NCBI GenBank assembly: GCA_019426215.1
Contig: CM033397.1
Span: 31,002,480 to 31,066,479 of the forward strand
Reading direction: 5' to 3'
Length of the DNA: 64,000 nucleotides
Source of the DNA: Buddleja alternifolia
Taxonomy: Eukaryota > Streptophyta > Magnoliopsida > Lamiales > Scrophulariaceae
Shown: piece by piece, positions 23,535 through 36,100 of the stretch
Numbering within the stretch: the stretch's first letter is position 1
Layout: every line of letters begins with the position of its first letter
Notes under the pieces: model-generated
The model's input: the letters and a program-made list of their open reading frames with translations, nothing else
Told to the model about the DNA's origin: nothing
The model's database searches: none
Made by a program: the position numbers and the translations under genes

Positions 23535-25370
23535 TGTTGGTCCCAAGTGGCATATGAAAGGGTCTAGAAAGGGGGGGTTGAATAGACCCTTAAGTCTTTT
23601 TCGACTTCAAAAGATTTCGTATTAAAATGGTTTTGGATGCTTGAAATGTGAACGCTTGACTGAGCGTTTACTTAGAAATATAGACGCTTAGGTTAAGCGT
23701 CTGATGAAGACTGTTTTTAGAGAGTTAACTTAGACTTCAAGATTTGAATACTTTAACCGAGTGGGTTTAAGCGTTCAGTTCTTTAATCAGTGTTAACACA
23801 GCGGAATAATTTTTGGAGTCTTCTCTTTGAAAGCTTTAGCGTCACAAAGTTTTCCTTAGTTGCGTTTCTTTAAAACGTTTTGAACGCTTCGAGGACTTAG
23901 CGCTTGGCTAGGTGCTTAAGACTGATTTGAAAGCTTAGCGTTCACTTTTCACTTAAATTATACGCTCGACTGTTTTATTAGCATTTTAGATATGTAATAT
24001 GCAAATGCAAGTAAAGCAAATAAAACAGTAGAGTGACACAATAAATTGTAAGGTTCACTGGGTGGTGTAATCCCAGCTACGTCCTTCTTCTCCTATGCAC
24101 TTGGAGGCAATCCACTAAATTGATTCTCGAAGATTCACACAGAGACTTCTACAAAGTAGGGACAAAGGAAGAGATGGATATGGATGACTTGAGCTCCTTG
24201 GTCACACAGATTTCAGCTACAAGCCACTTCAATCCTCTGCTTCTGGAAAGACAATCTCGAGCTCCTTGATCACACAGATTTCAGCTCCAATAAAGATCTT
24301 CTTCAACAAGCTTCTCTTACTCAAAAAATACTGCTTGAGGAAGTCAACAATCTTTCTCACTCAGATGAAAGGTGTTGAGGGTTTATTGTAACAGGATTGT
24401 TTGATGTTGGGAAGTTCAAACAACTTGGGATATCTCAATAATAGTTTGGGTTCTTCTTCAAAGAGGTTTGAGATATCGGGTGACTGTCTTGGAATGTATT
24501 TGAGAAGCTTTAAAGGATATTAGAGCTTCAAGAAAGATCTTCTTCAACAAGCTTCTCTTACACAAAAATACTGCTTGTTGAAAGAATTAACTTTCTTGAA
24601 TTCCAATTGGCTATGGAGTTTGGAAGCTTTTTCTCTCAAATTATTTCAGCAAAGTTTTGGCTCTTCGCACATTCTCTCTCACGTCTCACACAAAAGGTTT
24701 TGCTGAAGAGTACTATTTATAGGGTTTCTTAGGATTTGTCCGTTGGACACAATTGAGCGCAAATAGTCCCTTTTCTGACATTCCTTAATTTCTGCTGAAT
24801 CCGATTTGACAGGAGCAGACTTGAACTCTGAAAAGCTGACAGTCTAGTCAAAAGGTGGCTTGTCCACAAGTCAGATTGCATTTAATGCACTTGAATTTAT
24901 TTCCCGCTGGAAATAAATGACCGTTGAGGATTAGATGACTTGAGGATGTATTTCAGGTGAATCCTTTCGATGAACGCTTGAGTATCTGAGCTCTCGGTTC
25001 ACACTTCTGGAACAGTCCTTTAGCGTTAGCAAGGCGCTAAGAACATTCTCTCGAACGCTTGATTCATAACTCCTGAAATAGACTCTTAAGCATTTGACAG
25101 ACGCTTAAGACAAATCTTCATCTTCACTTGACTTCAGACGCTGATCTTCAACTTCATCCTTGATAGACTCACTCAGAATTCTACCAGTGACTTGGTATTA
25201 AATGCTTAGTCTAAAATCTACAAAGATAAAGATTACAAGCCTAACAAACTAATACACTTTCAAACGCTTATACAGATATTTAATGCAAGTATAAACTTAC
25301 ATTCTTTTGGGGTCTAACATGAAATCCTATCTTGTCATCATCAAAACATCTAACAATGAATTTCCTAACA
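23535..25370 (-). mobile_element. Solo LTR of the Sirevirus family in the satellite array
   Basis: It begins TGTTGGTCCCAAG and ends TTTCCTAACA, the reversed termini of the element A/B LTRs. It is flanked by a perfect 5-bp duplication, GAAAT (23530-23534 and 25371-25375). Joining the flanks at one GAAAT restores a normal satellite monomer. With no internal sequence, it is the product of LTR-LTR recombination. The reversed TATA box lies near 24713-24722. At 1836 bp it is the longest LTR here and the most divergent in sequence. Confidence 0.95.
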
Positions 25371-26847
25371 GAAATGATGAACGGGCTTCTGCGATCGTAG
25401 AATTGGGGTATGATGGAGGGGTGATAGAGAGAATCAGGAAATTATTTTTTGGGAAAGGCATTCTTTCATTAGGATACGATGTGTTACAAAATTAGTTTAG
25501 ATGTTTTTAGCTATATTGCCTTATGGTTTCACTTTAGGACTCTTCTATGTTTGACACTTTGCATTCTCTCACGGGTAAGTCGTTGATGGTAAGCAACCAG
25601 AAGAACTTCATGGAATTGGCATGTTATTCAGATTGGAGTTCGTTATAGCTGGTATTGGTTATTTTTTTATTTTTATGTTTGTCACATACTTTTTAACATG
25701 CGTGTGGTTTGGGTTACACGATTATTCAAGTCACTAATTGACACTGTAATGTTTTTTTCAGTTTTATCTTGTTTTGATTATATGGCTAGCCCTAGTAATC
25801 TTGTATATTTAAAATGTTTATGATTGCACATTTTACGTCTTACTAATCTTGTTGTGGTAGTTGAAAACATGAGGATTTATGCATGTTTCTTCACTATGAT
25901 GTTCGAATTTGAAATCAACCAACGACATGATAGTTCTTCTAACTGGTCTGTAAAGTTAATTGTTATGTCTTTTGATTTTCAAATTTTTAAGCAAGTCCTA
26001 GAGGACTGGCTTGAACTGGAGCTCCAAAGTGACCACAGATTGTTAGGAGGAAGAGCAGTGCTGGAGGGAGTAGTGATTTAGACTGTTTCTTGGCTATGAA
26101 GGTGGAATTTGAAGTCCATCATCCGAATGATAGTTCTTCTAACATGTCCCTAATGTTACATGCTAGGTTGTTTGCTCTACAACTTTTTAAGCATGCCATT
26201 GTGTACTGGCTTGAACTGGAGCTCCAAAGTGACCACAACTTGTTAAGATGAAGAAAAGTGTTGGAGAAAGGCATTATAAACAACGGAAGAAGTCCGATAC
26301 AGAAATCGAGGAGGCATAGAAGACTCAAGATCAAATACAGAAGCGGAGAAGAATCGGGAAATGATGAACATGCTACTACGATTGTAAATTTGGAAAATGC
26401 TGAACGAGCTTCTGCGATCATAGAATTGGGGTATGATGGAGGGGTGATAGAGAGAATCAAGAAATTATTTTTTGGGTAAGGCATTCTTTCATTTGGATAC
26501 GATGTGTTACAAATTTAGTTTGGCTGATTCTAGCTATATTGCCTTCTGGTTTCACTTGACGACTCTTCTGTATTTGATACTTTGCATTCTCTCATTGGTA
26601 AGTCGGTGATGGTAAGCAACCTGAAGAACTTAATGGAGTTGGCCTGTTATTCATTTTGGGGTTCGTTATAGCTGGTATTGGTTATTTTTTTATTTTTATG
26701 TTTGTCACATACTTTTTCAACATGTGTGTGGTTAGGGTTACACGATTATTCAAGTTACATTTTGACAAAGTATTGATTTTTTCTATTTTATCTGGTTTTG
26801 ATTATGTGGCTAGCGCTGGTAATCTCGTATATTTAAAATGTTTATGA

Positions 26848-27872
26848 TTGTACATTTTATGTCTTACTAATCTTGTTGTGGTTGTTAAAAACAAGAGGAT
26901 TTTTTCATGTTTCTTCGCTATGATGTTGGAATTTGAAATCAACCAACGGCATGATAGTTCTTCCAACTGGTCCGTAAACTTAATTGCTATGTCTTTTGGT
27001 TTTCAAATTTTTAAGCATGTCATTAAGGACTGGCTTGAACTGGAGCTCCGAAGTGACCACAACTTGTTAGGAAGAAGATCAGTGTTGGAGGGAGTAGGGA
27101 CTTATGACTGTTTCTTGGCTATGATGGTGGAATTTGAAATCCATCATCCGAATGATAGTTCTTCTAACTGGTCCCTAATGTTACATGTTATGTTGTTTGC
27201 TCTTCAAAATTTTAAGCATGCCATCGTGTACTGGCTTGAACTGGAGCTCCAAAGTGACCACAGCTTGTTAATATGAAGAAAAATGTTGGACAAAGGCATT
27301 ATAAACCACAGAACAAGTCCGATACAGAAATCGAGGAGGCATAGAAAACTCAAGATCAAATACAGAAGCGGAGAAGAATCGGGAAATGATGAACATGCTA
27401 CAGCGATTGTAGAATTGGGAAATGATGAACGGGATTCTGCGATCATTGAATTGGGGTATGATGGAGGGGTGATAGAGAGAATCAGGAAATTATTTTTTGG
27501 GTAAGGCATTCTTTCATTAGGATATGATGTGTTACAAAATTAGTTTGGCAGATTTTAGCTATATTTCCTTATGGTTTCACTTTAGGACTCTTCTGTGTTT
27601 GATACTTTGCATTCTCTCATGGGTAAGTCGTTGATGGTAAGCAACCAGAAGAACTTAATAGAGTTGGCATGTTATTTAGTTTGGGGTTCGTTATAGCTGG
27701 TATTGGTTATTTTTTTAGTTTTATGTTTGTCACATAATTTTTTAACATCCGTGTGGTTAGGGTTACACGATTATTCAAGTTACTAATTGACACAGTATTG
27801 ATTTTTTCTATTTTATCTTGTTTTGATTATATGGCTAGCCCTGGTAATCTTATATATTTAAAATGTTTATGA
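26848..27872 (+). repeat. Representative full satellite monomer (1025 bp)
   Basis: Order within the unit: (1) half-repeat a, about 26901-27101, encoding MMLEFEINQRHDSSSNWS and LELRSDHNLLG. (2) Half-repeat b, about 27102-27305, encoding MMVEFEIHHPNDSSSNWS and LELQSDHSLL. (3) The 73-codon segment 27283-27504, containing two 36-bp repeats (GNDEHATAIVEL, GNDERDSAIIEL) and ending TTTTGGGTAAGG, a good 5' splice-site match. (4) An AT-rich segment to 27872 encoding the hydrophobic MLFS-type stretch. Halves a and b are clearly paralogous at the DNA level. Confidence 0.85.
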
Positions 27873-28506
27873 TTGCACATTTTATGTCTTACTAATCTTG
27901 TTGTGGTTGTTGAAAACATGAGGATTTATGCATGTTTCTTCACTATGATGTTGGAATTTGAAATCAACCAACGGCATGATAGTTCTTCTAACTGGTCCGC
28001 AAGGTTAATTGTTATGTCTTTTGATTTTCAAATTTTTAAGCAAGTCATTGAGGACTGGCTTGAACTGGCGCTCCAAAGTGACCTCAAATTGTTAGGAGGA
28101 AGAGCAGTGTTGGAGGGAGTAGTGATTTATGACTTTTTCTTAGCTATGATGGTGGAATTTGGAGTCCATCATCCGAATGATAGTTCTTCTAACTGGTCCC
28201 TAATGTTACATGTTATTTTGTTTGCTTTTCAACATTTTAAGCATGCCATTGTGTATTGGCTTGAACTGGAGCTCCAAAGTGACCACAACTTGTTAATATG
28301 AAGAAAAGTGTTGGAGAAAGGCATTATAAACCACAGAACAAGTCCGATACAGATATCGAGGAGGCATAGAAACTCAAGATCAAATACAGAAGCGGAGAAG
28401 AATCGGGAAATGATGAACATGCTACAGCGATTGTGAATTTGGAAAATGTTGAACGATCTTCTGCGATCATAGAATTGGGGTATGATGGAGGGGTGATAGA
28501 GAGAAT

Positions 28507-31500
28507 CAGGAAATTATTTTTTGGGTAAGGCATTATTTCATTAGGATACGATGTGTTACAAAATTAGGTTGGCTATATTGCCTTATGGTTTCACTTTAGG
28601 ACACTTTTAAGTTTGATACTTTGCTTTCTCTCAAGAGTAAGTCGTTGATGGTAAGCAATCAGAAGAACTTACTGGTGTTGGCTTGAACTGGAGCTCCAAA
28701 GTGACCACAAATTGTTAGGAGGAAGAGCAGTGTTGGAGGGAGTAGTGATTTATGACTGTTTCTTGGCTATGATGGTGGAATTTGAAGTCCATCATCCGAA
28801 TGATAGTTCTTCTAACTGGTCCCTAATGTTGCATGTTATTTTGTTTGCTCTTCAACATTTTAAGCATGCCATTGTGTATTGGCTTGAACTAGAGCTCCAA
28901 AGTGACCACAACTTGTTAAGATGAAGAAAAGTGTTGGAGGAATTCATTATAAACAATGGAAGAAATCCTATACAGAAATCGATGAACCATAGAAGACTCA
29001 AGTTCAAATAAAGAAGTGGAGAAGAATTGGGAAATGATGAACATGCTACTGCGATTGTAGAATTGGGAAATGATGAACGGGATTCTGCGATCATTGAATT
29101 GGGGTATGATGGAGGGGTGATAGAGAGAATCAGGAAATTATTTTTTGGGTAAGGCATTCTTTCAATAGGATACGATGTGTTCCAAAATTAGTTTAGCTGA
29201 TTTTAGCTATATTGCCTTATGGTTTCACTTTTGAACTCTTCTGTGTTTGATACTTTGCATTCTCTCATGGGTAAGTCGTTGATGGTAAGCAACCAGAAGA
29301 ACTTAATAGAGTTGGCATGTTATTCATTTTGGGGTTCGTAATAGCTTGTATTGGTTATTTTTTATGATTGCACATTTTATGTCTTACTAATCTTGTTGTG
29401 GTTGTTGAAAACAAGAGGATTTTTGCATATTTCTTCGCTATGATGTTGGAATTTGAAATCAACCAATGGCATGATAGTTCTTCTAACTGGTCCGTAAAGT
29501 TAATTGCTATGCCTTTTGGTTTTCAAATTTTTAAGCATGTCATTGAGGACTGGCTTGAACTGGAGCTCCGAAGTGACCACAACTTGTAAGGAAGAAAAGC
29601 AGTGTTGGAGGGAGTAGGGATTTATGACTGTTTCTTAGCTATGATGGTGGAATTTGAAATCCATCATCCGAATGATAGTTCTTCTAACTGGTCCCTAATG
29701 TTACATGTTATGTTGTTTGCTCTTCAACTATTTAAGGATGCCATTGCGTACTGTCTTGAACTGGAGCTCCAAAGTGACCACAACTTGTTAAGATGAAGAA
29801 AACTGTTGGAGGAATTCATTATAAACAATGGAAGAAGCCCGATACAGAAATCGATGAGGCATAGAAGACTCAAGATCAAATACAGTAGTGGAGAAGAATC
29901 GGGAAATGATGAACACGCTACTGCGATTGTAGAATTGGGAAATGATGAACGGGATTCTGCGATCATTGAATTGGGGTATGATGGAGCTGTGATAGAGAGA
30001 ATAAGGAAATTATTTTTTGGGTAAGTCATTCTTTCATTTGGATATGATGTGTTAGAAAATTAGTTTGGCTGATTTTTGCTATAGTGCCTTATGGTTTCAC
30101 TTTAGGACTCTGCGGTGTTTGATACTTTGCATTCTCTCATGGGTAAGTCGTTGATGGTAAGCAACCAAACGAACTTAATGGAGTTGGCATGTTATTCACT
30201 TTGGGGTTCGTTATTGCTGGTATTGGTTATTTTTTATATTTTTATGTTTGTCACATAATTTTTTAAAATGCGTGTAGTTATGGTTACACGATTATTCAAA
30301 TTACTTTTTGACAATGTATTGATTTTTTCTGTTTTATCTTGTTTTGATTATTTGGCTAGCCCTGGTAATCGTGTATATTTAAAATATTTGTGGTTGCTTA
30401 TTTTGTCTTACTAATCTTGTTGTGGTTGTTGAACACATGAGGATTTATGAATGTTTCTTCGCTATGATGTTGGAATTTAAAATCAACCAACGGCATGATA
30501 GTTCTTTTAACTGGACTGTAAAGTTAATTGCTATGTCTTTTGATTTCAAATTTTTAAGCATGTCATTGAGGACTAGCTTGAACTGGAGCTCCAAAGTGAC
30601 CACAACTTGTTAAGATGAGAAAAAGTGTTGGAGAAAGGCATTATAAACAATGGAAGAAGTCCGATACAGAAATCGAGGAGGCATGAAGACTCACGATCAA
30701 ATGCAGAAGCGGAGAAGAATCGGGAAATGATGAACATGCTAATGCGATTGTAGAATTGGGAAATGATGAAAGGGCTTCTGCGATCATAGAATTGGGGTAT
30801 GATGGAGGGGTGATAGAGAGAATCAGGAAATTATTTTTTGGGTAAGGCATTCTTTCATTAGGATACGATGTGTTGCAAAATTAGTTTAGCTGATTTTAGC
30901 TAAATTGCCTTATGGTTTCACTTTAGGACTCTTCTGTGTTTGATATTTTGCATTCTCTCATGGGTAAGTCGTTGATGGTAAGCAACCTGAAAAACTTAAT
31001 GAAGTTGGGATGTTATTCAGTTTGGGGTTCGTTATAGCTGGTATTGGTTATTTTTTTATTTTTATGTTTGTCACATATTTACCATGCGTGTGGTTAGGGT
31101 TACACGATCAATCAAGTTACTATTTGACACTGTATTGATTTGTTCTGTTTTATCTTGTTTTGGTTATATGGCTAGCCCTGGTAATCTCGTATATTTAAAA
31201 TGTTTATGATTGCACATTTTATGTCTTACTAATCTTGTTGTGGTTGTTGAAAACATGAGGATTTATGCATGTTTCTTCGCTATGATGTTGGAATTTGAAA
31301 TCAACCAACAGCATGATAGTTCTTCTAACTGGTCCGTAAAGTTAATTGCTTTGTCTTTTGCTCTTCAACATTTTAAGCAAGTCATTGAGGATTGGCTTTA
31401 ACTGGATCTCCACAGTGACCACAACTTGTTAAGATGAAGAAAAGTGTTGGAGGAAGTCTTTATAAACATTGGAAGACGTCCGATACAAAAATTGAGAAGG

Positions 31501-33130
31501 CATAGAAGACTCTAGATCAAATACAGAAGCAGAGAAGAATCGGGAAATGATAAACCCGCTACTGCGATTGTAGAATTGGGAAATGATGAACGGGCTTCTG
31601 CGATCATAGAATTGGGGTATGGTGGAGGGGTGATAGAGAGAATCAGGAAATTATTTTTTGGGTAAAGCATTCTTTTATTAGGATACGATGTGTTACAAAG
31701 TTAGTTTGGCTGATTTTAGCAATATTGCCGTATGGTTTCACTTTATGACTCTTCTGTGTTTGGTACTTTGCTTTCTCTCATGGGTAAGTCGTTGATGGTA
31801 AGCAATCAGAAGAACTTAATGGAGTTGGCATGTTAGTCAGTTTGGTGTTCGTTATAGCTGGTATTGGTTATTTTTTTATTTTTTTGTTTGTCACATAAAT
31901 TTTTAACTTGCTTGTGGTTAGGGTTACACGATTATTTAAGTTACTAATGGAATTTGAAATCAACCAACGACATGATAGTTCTTTTAACTGGACTGTAAAG
32001 TTAATTGCTATGTCTTTTGATTTCAAATTTTTAAGCATGTCATTGAGGACTAGCTTGAACTGGAGCTCCAAAGTGACCACAACTTGTTAAGATGAGGAAA
32101 AGTGTTGGAGAAAGGCATTATAAACAATGGATGAAGACCGATACATAAATCGAGGAGGCATAGAAGACTCCAGATCAAATGAAGAAGCGGAGAAGAATCG
32201 GGAAATGATGAACATGCTATTGCGATTGTAGAATTGGGAAATGATGAAAGGGCTTCTGCGATCTTAGAATTGGGGTATGATGGAGGGGTGATAGAGAGAA
32301 TCAGGATATTATTTTTTGGGTAAGGCATTCTTTCATTAGGTTACGCTGTGGTGCAAAATTAGTTTGGCTGATTTTAGCTATATTGCCTTATGGTTTCACT
32401 TTAGGACTCTTCTGTGTTTGATACTTTGCATTCTCTCATGGGTAAGTCGTTGATGTTAAGCATCCAGAAGAACTTAATGGAGTTGGCATGTTATTCTGTT
32501 TGGGGTTCGTTATAGCTGGTATTGGTTATTTTTTTATTTTTATGTTTGTCACATACTTTTTTAACATGCGTGTGGTTAGGGTTACACGATTATTCAAGTT
32601 ACTATTTGACAATGTATTGATTTATTCTATTTTATCTTGTTTTGGTTAAATGGCTAGCCCTGGTAATCTCGTATATTTAAAATGTTTATGATTGCACATT
32701 TTATGTCTTACTAATCTTGTTGTGGTTGTTGAAAACATGAGGATTTATGCATGTTTCTTCGCTATGATGTTGGAATTTGAAATCAACCAACAGCATGATA
32801 GTTCTTCTAACTGGTCCGTAAAGTTAATTGCTTTGTCTTTTGCTCTTCAACATTTTAAGCAAGTCATTGAGGATTGGCTTTAACTGGATCTCCACAGTGA
32901 CCACAACTTGTTAAGATGAAGAAAAGTGTTGGAGGAAGTCTTTATAAACATTGGAAGACGTCCGATACAAAAATTGAGAAGGCATAGAAGACTCTAGATC
33001 AAATACAGAAGCAGAGAAGAATCGGGAAATGATAAACACGCTACTGCGATTGTAGAATTGGGAAATGATGAACGGGCTTCTGCGATCATAGAATTGGGGT
33101 ATGGTGGAGGGGTGATAGAGAGAATCAGGA
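28507..33130. repeat. Cluster of shortened satellite monomers
   Basis: Anchor spacing here is about 624, 873, 827, 820, 653 and 824 bp instead of 1020. Several units have one half-repeat in place of two: in the units at 31210 and 32692 the frame passes from a-type (EINQQHDSSSNWSV) into b-type sequence (SFALQHFK) within one half. This is what recombination between halves a and b would leave. The units near 28640-28700 and 31940 also lack most of the AT-rich segment. Confidence 0.8.
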
Positions 33131-36100
33131 AATTATTTTTTGGGTAAAGCATTCTTTTATTAGGATACGATGTGTTACAAAGTTAGTTTGGCTGATTTTA
33201 GCAATATTGTCGTATGGTTTCACTTTATGACTCTTCTGTGTTTGGTACTTTGCTTTCTCTCATGGGTAAGTCGTTGATGGTAAGCAATTAGAAGAACTTA
33301 ATGGAGTTGGCATGTTAGTCAGTTTGGTGTTCGTTATAGCTGGTATTGGTTATTTTTTTATTTTTTTGTTTGTCACATAATTTTTTAACTTGCTTGTGGT
33401 TAGGGTTACACGATTATTCAAGTTACTAATCGACACTGTGTTTATTTATTCTGTTTTATCTTGTTTTGATTATATGGCTAGCCCTGGTAATCTTGTATAT
33501 TTAAAATGTTTATGATTGCACATTTTATGTCTTACTAATCTTGTTGTGGTTGTTGAAAACATGAGGATCTATGCATGTTTCTTCACTATGATGTTGGAAT
33601 TTGAAATCAACCAACGGCATGATAGTTCTTCTAACTGGTCCGTAAAGTTAATTGTTATGTCTTTTGATTTTCAAATTTTTAAGCAAGTCATTGAGGACTG
33701 GCTTGAACTGGAGCTCCAAAGTGACCACAAATTGTTAGGAGAAAGAGCAGTGTTGGAGGGAGTCGTGATTTATGACTGTTTCTTGTCTATGATGGTGGAA
33801 TTTGTAGTCCATCATCCAAATGATAGTTCTTCTAACAGGTCCCTAATGTTACATGTTATGTTGTTTGCCCTTCAACTTTTTAAGCATGCCATTGTGATCT
33901 GGCTTGAACTGGAGCTCCAAAGTGACCACAACTTGTTAAGATAAAGAAAAGTGTTGTAGGAAGTCATTATACACATTGGAAGAAGTCCGATAGAGAAATC
34001 GAGGAGGCATAGAAGACTCAAGATCAAATACAGAAGCGGAGAAGAATCGGGAAATGATTAACATGCTACAGGGATTGTAGAATTGGGAACTGATGAACGG
34101 GCTTCTGCGATCATAGAATTGGTGTATAGTGGAGTGGTGATAGAGAGAATCAGGAAATTATTTTTTGGGTAAGGCATTATTTCATTAGGATACGATGTGT
34201 TACAAAATTAGTTTGGCTATATTGCCTTATGGTTTCACTTTAGGACACTTTTATGTTTGATACTTTGTTTTCTCTCATGGGTAAGTCGTTGATGGTAAGA
34301 AATAAGAAGAACTTAATGGAGTTGGCATGTTATTCAGTTTGGGGTTCGTTATAGCTGGTATTGGTTATTTTTTTATTTTTTTGTTTGTCACATAATTTTT
34401 TAACATGCTTGTGGCTAGGGTTACACGATTATTCAAGTTACTAATTGACACTATATGGATTTGTTCTATTTTATCATGTTTTGATTATATGGCTAGCCCT
34501 GGTAATCTCGTATGTTTAAAATGTTTGTGATTGGACATTTTATGCCTTACTAATCTTGTTGTGGTTGTTGAAAACATGAGGATTTATGCATGTTTCTTCG
34601 CTATGATGTTGGAATTTGAAATCAACGTACTGCATGATAGTTCTTCTAACTGGTCCGTAAAGTTAATTGCTATTTCTTTTGATTTTCAAATTTTTAAGCA
34701 AGTCATTGAGGACTGGCATGAACTGGAGCTCCAATGTGACCACAACTTGTTAGGAGGAAGAGCAGTGTTGGAGGGAGTAGGGATTTATAACTGTTTCTTG
34801 GCCATGATGGTGGAATTGGAAGTCTATCATCTAAATGATAGTTCTTCTAACTGGTCCCTAATGTTACATGTTATGTTGTTTGCTCTTCAACTTTGAAGCA
34901 TGCCATTGTGTACTGGCTTGAACTGGAGCTCCAAAGTGACCACAACTTGTTAAGATAAAGAAAAGTGTTGTAGAAAATCATTATACACAACCGAAGAAGT
35001 CCGATACAGAAATCGAGGAGGCATAGAAGACTCAAGATCAAATATAGAAGCGGAGAAGTGTCGGGAAATGATGAACATGCTATAGCAATTGTAGAATTGT
35101 GAAATGATGAACGGGCTTCTGCGATCATAGAATTGGTGTATGGTGGAGGGGTGATAGAGAGAATCAAGAAATTATTTATTGGGTAAGGCATTATTTTATT
35201 GGGATACGATGTGTTGCAAAATTTGTTTGGCTATATTGCCTTATGGTTTAACTTTACGACTCTTCTGTGTTTGATACTTTGCTTTCTCTAATGGGTGAGT
35301 CGTTGATGGTAAGCAATCAGAAGAACTTATTGGAGTTGGCATGTTATTCAGTTTGGGGTTCGTTATAGCTGGTATTGGTTATTTTTTTATTTTTTTGTTT
35401 GTCACATAATTTTTTAACATGCTTGTGGTTAGAGTTACACGATTATTCAAGTTACTAATTAACACTGTATGGCTTTGTTCTGTTTTATCTTGTTTTGATT
35501 ATATGGCTTGCCCTGGTAATCTCGTATGTTTAAAATGTTTATGATTGCACAATTTATGTCTTACTAATCTTGTTGTGGTTGTTGAAAACATGAGGATTTA
35601 TGCATGTTTCTTTGTTATGATGTTGGAATTTTTAAGCATGTCGATGAGGGCTGGCTTGAACTGGAGCTCCAAAGTGACCACAACTTGTTAGAAAGAAGAG
35701 CAGTGTTGGAGGGAGTAGGGATTTATGACTGTTTCTTGGCTATGATGGTGGAATTTGAAATCCATCATCCGAATGATAGTTCTTCTAACTGGTCCCTAAT
35801 GTTACATGTTATGTTGTTTGCTCTTCAACTTTTTAAGCATGCCATTGTGCACTGGCTTGAACTGGAGCACCACAGTGACCACAACTTGTTAAGATGAAGA
35901 AAGTGTTGGAGGAATTCATTATAAACATTGGAAGAAGTCCGATACAGAAATCGATGAGGCATAGAAGGCTCAAGATCAAATACAGAAGGGGAGAAGAATC
36001 GGGAAATGATGAACATGCTACTGCGATTGTAGAATTGGGAAATGATGAACGGGATTTTGCGATCATTGAATTGGGGTATGAAGGAGGGGTGATAGAGAGA

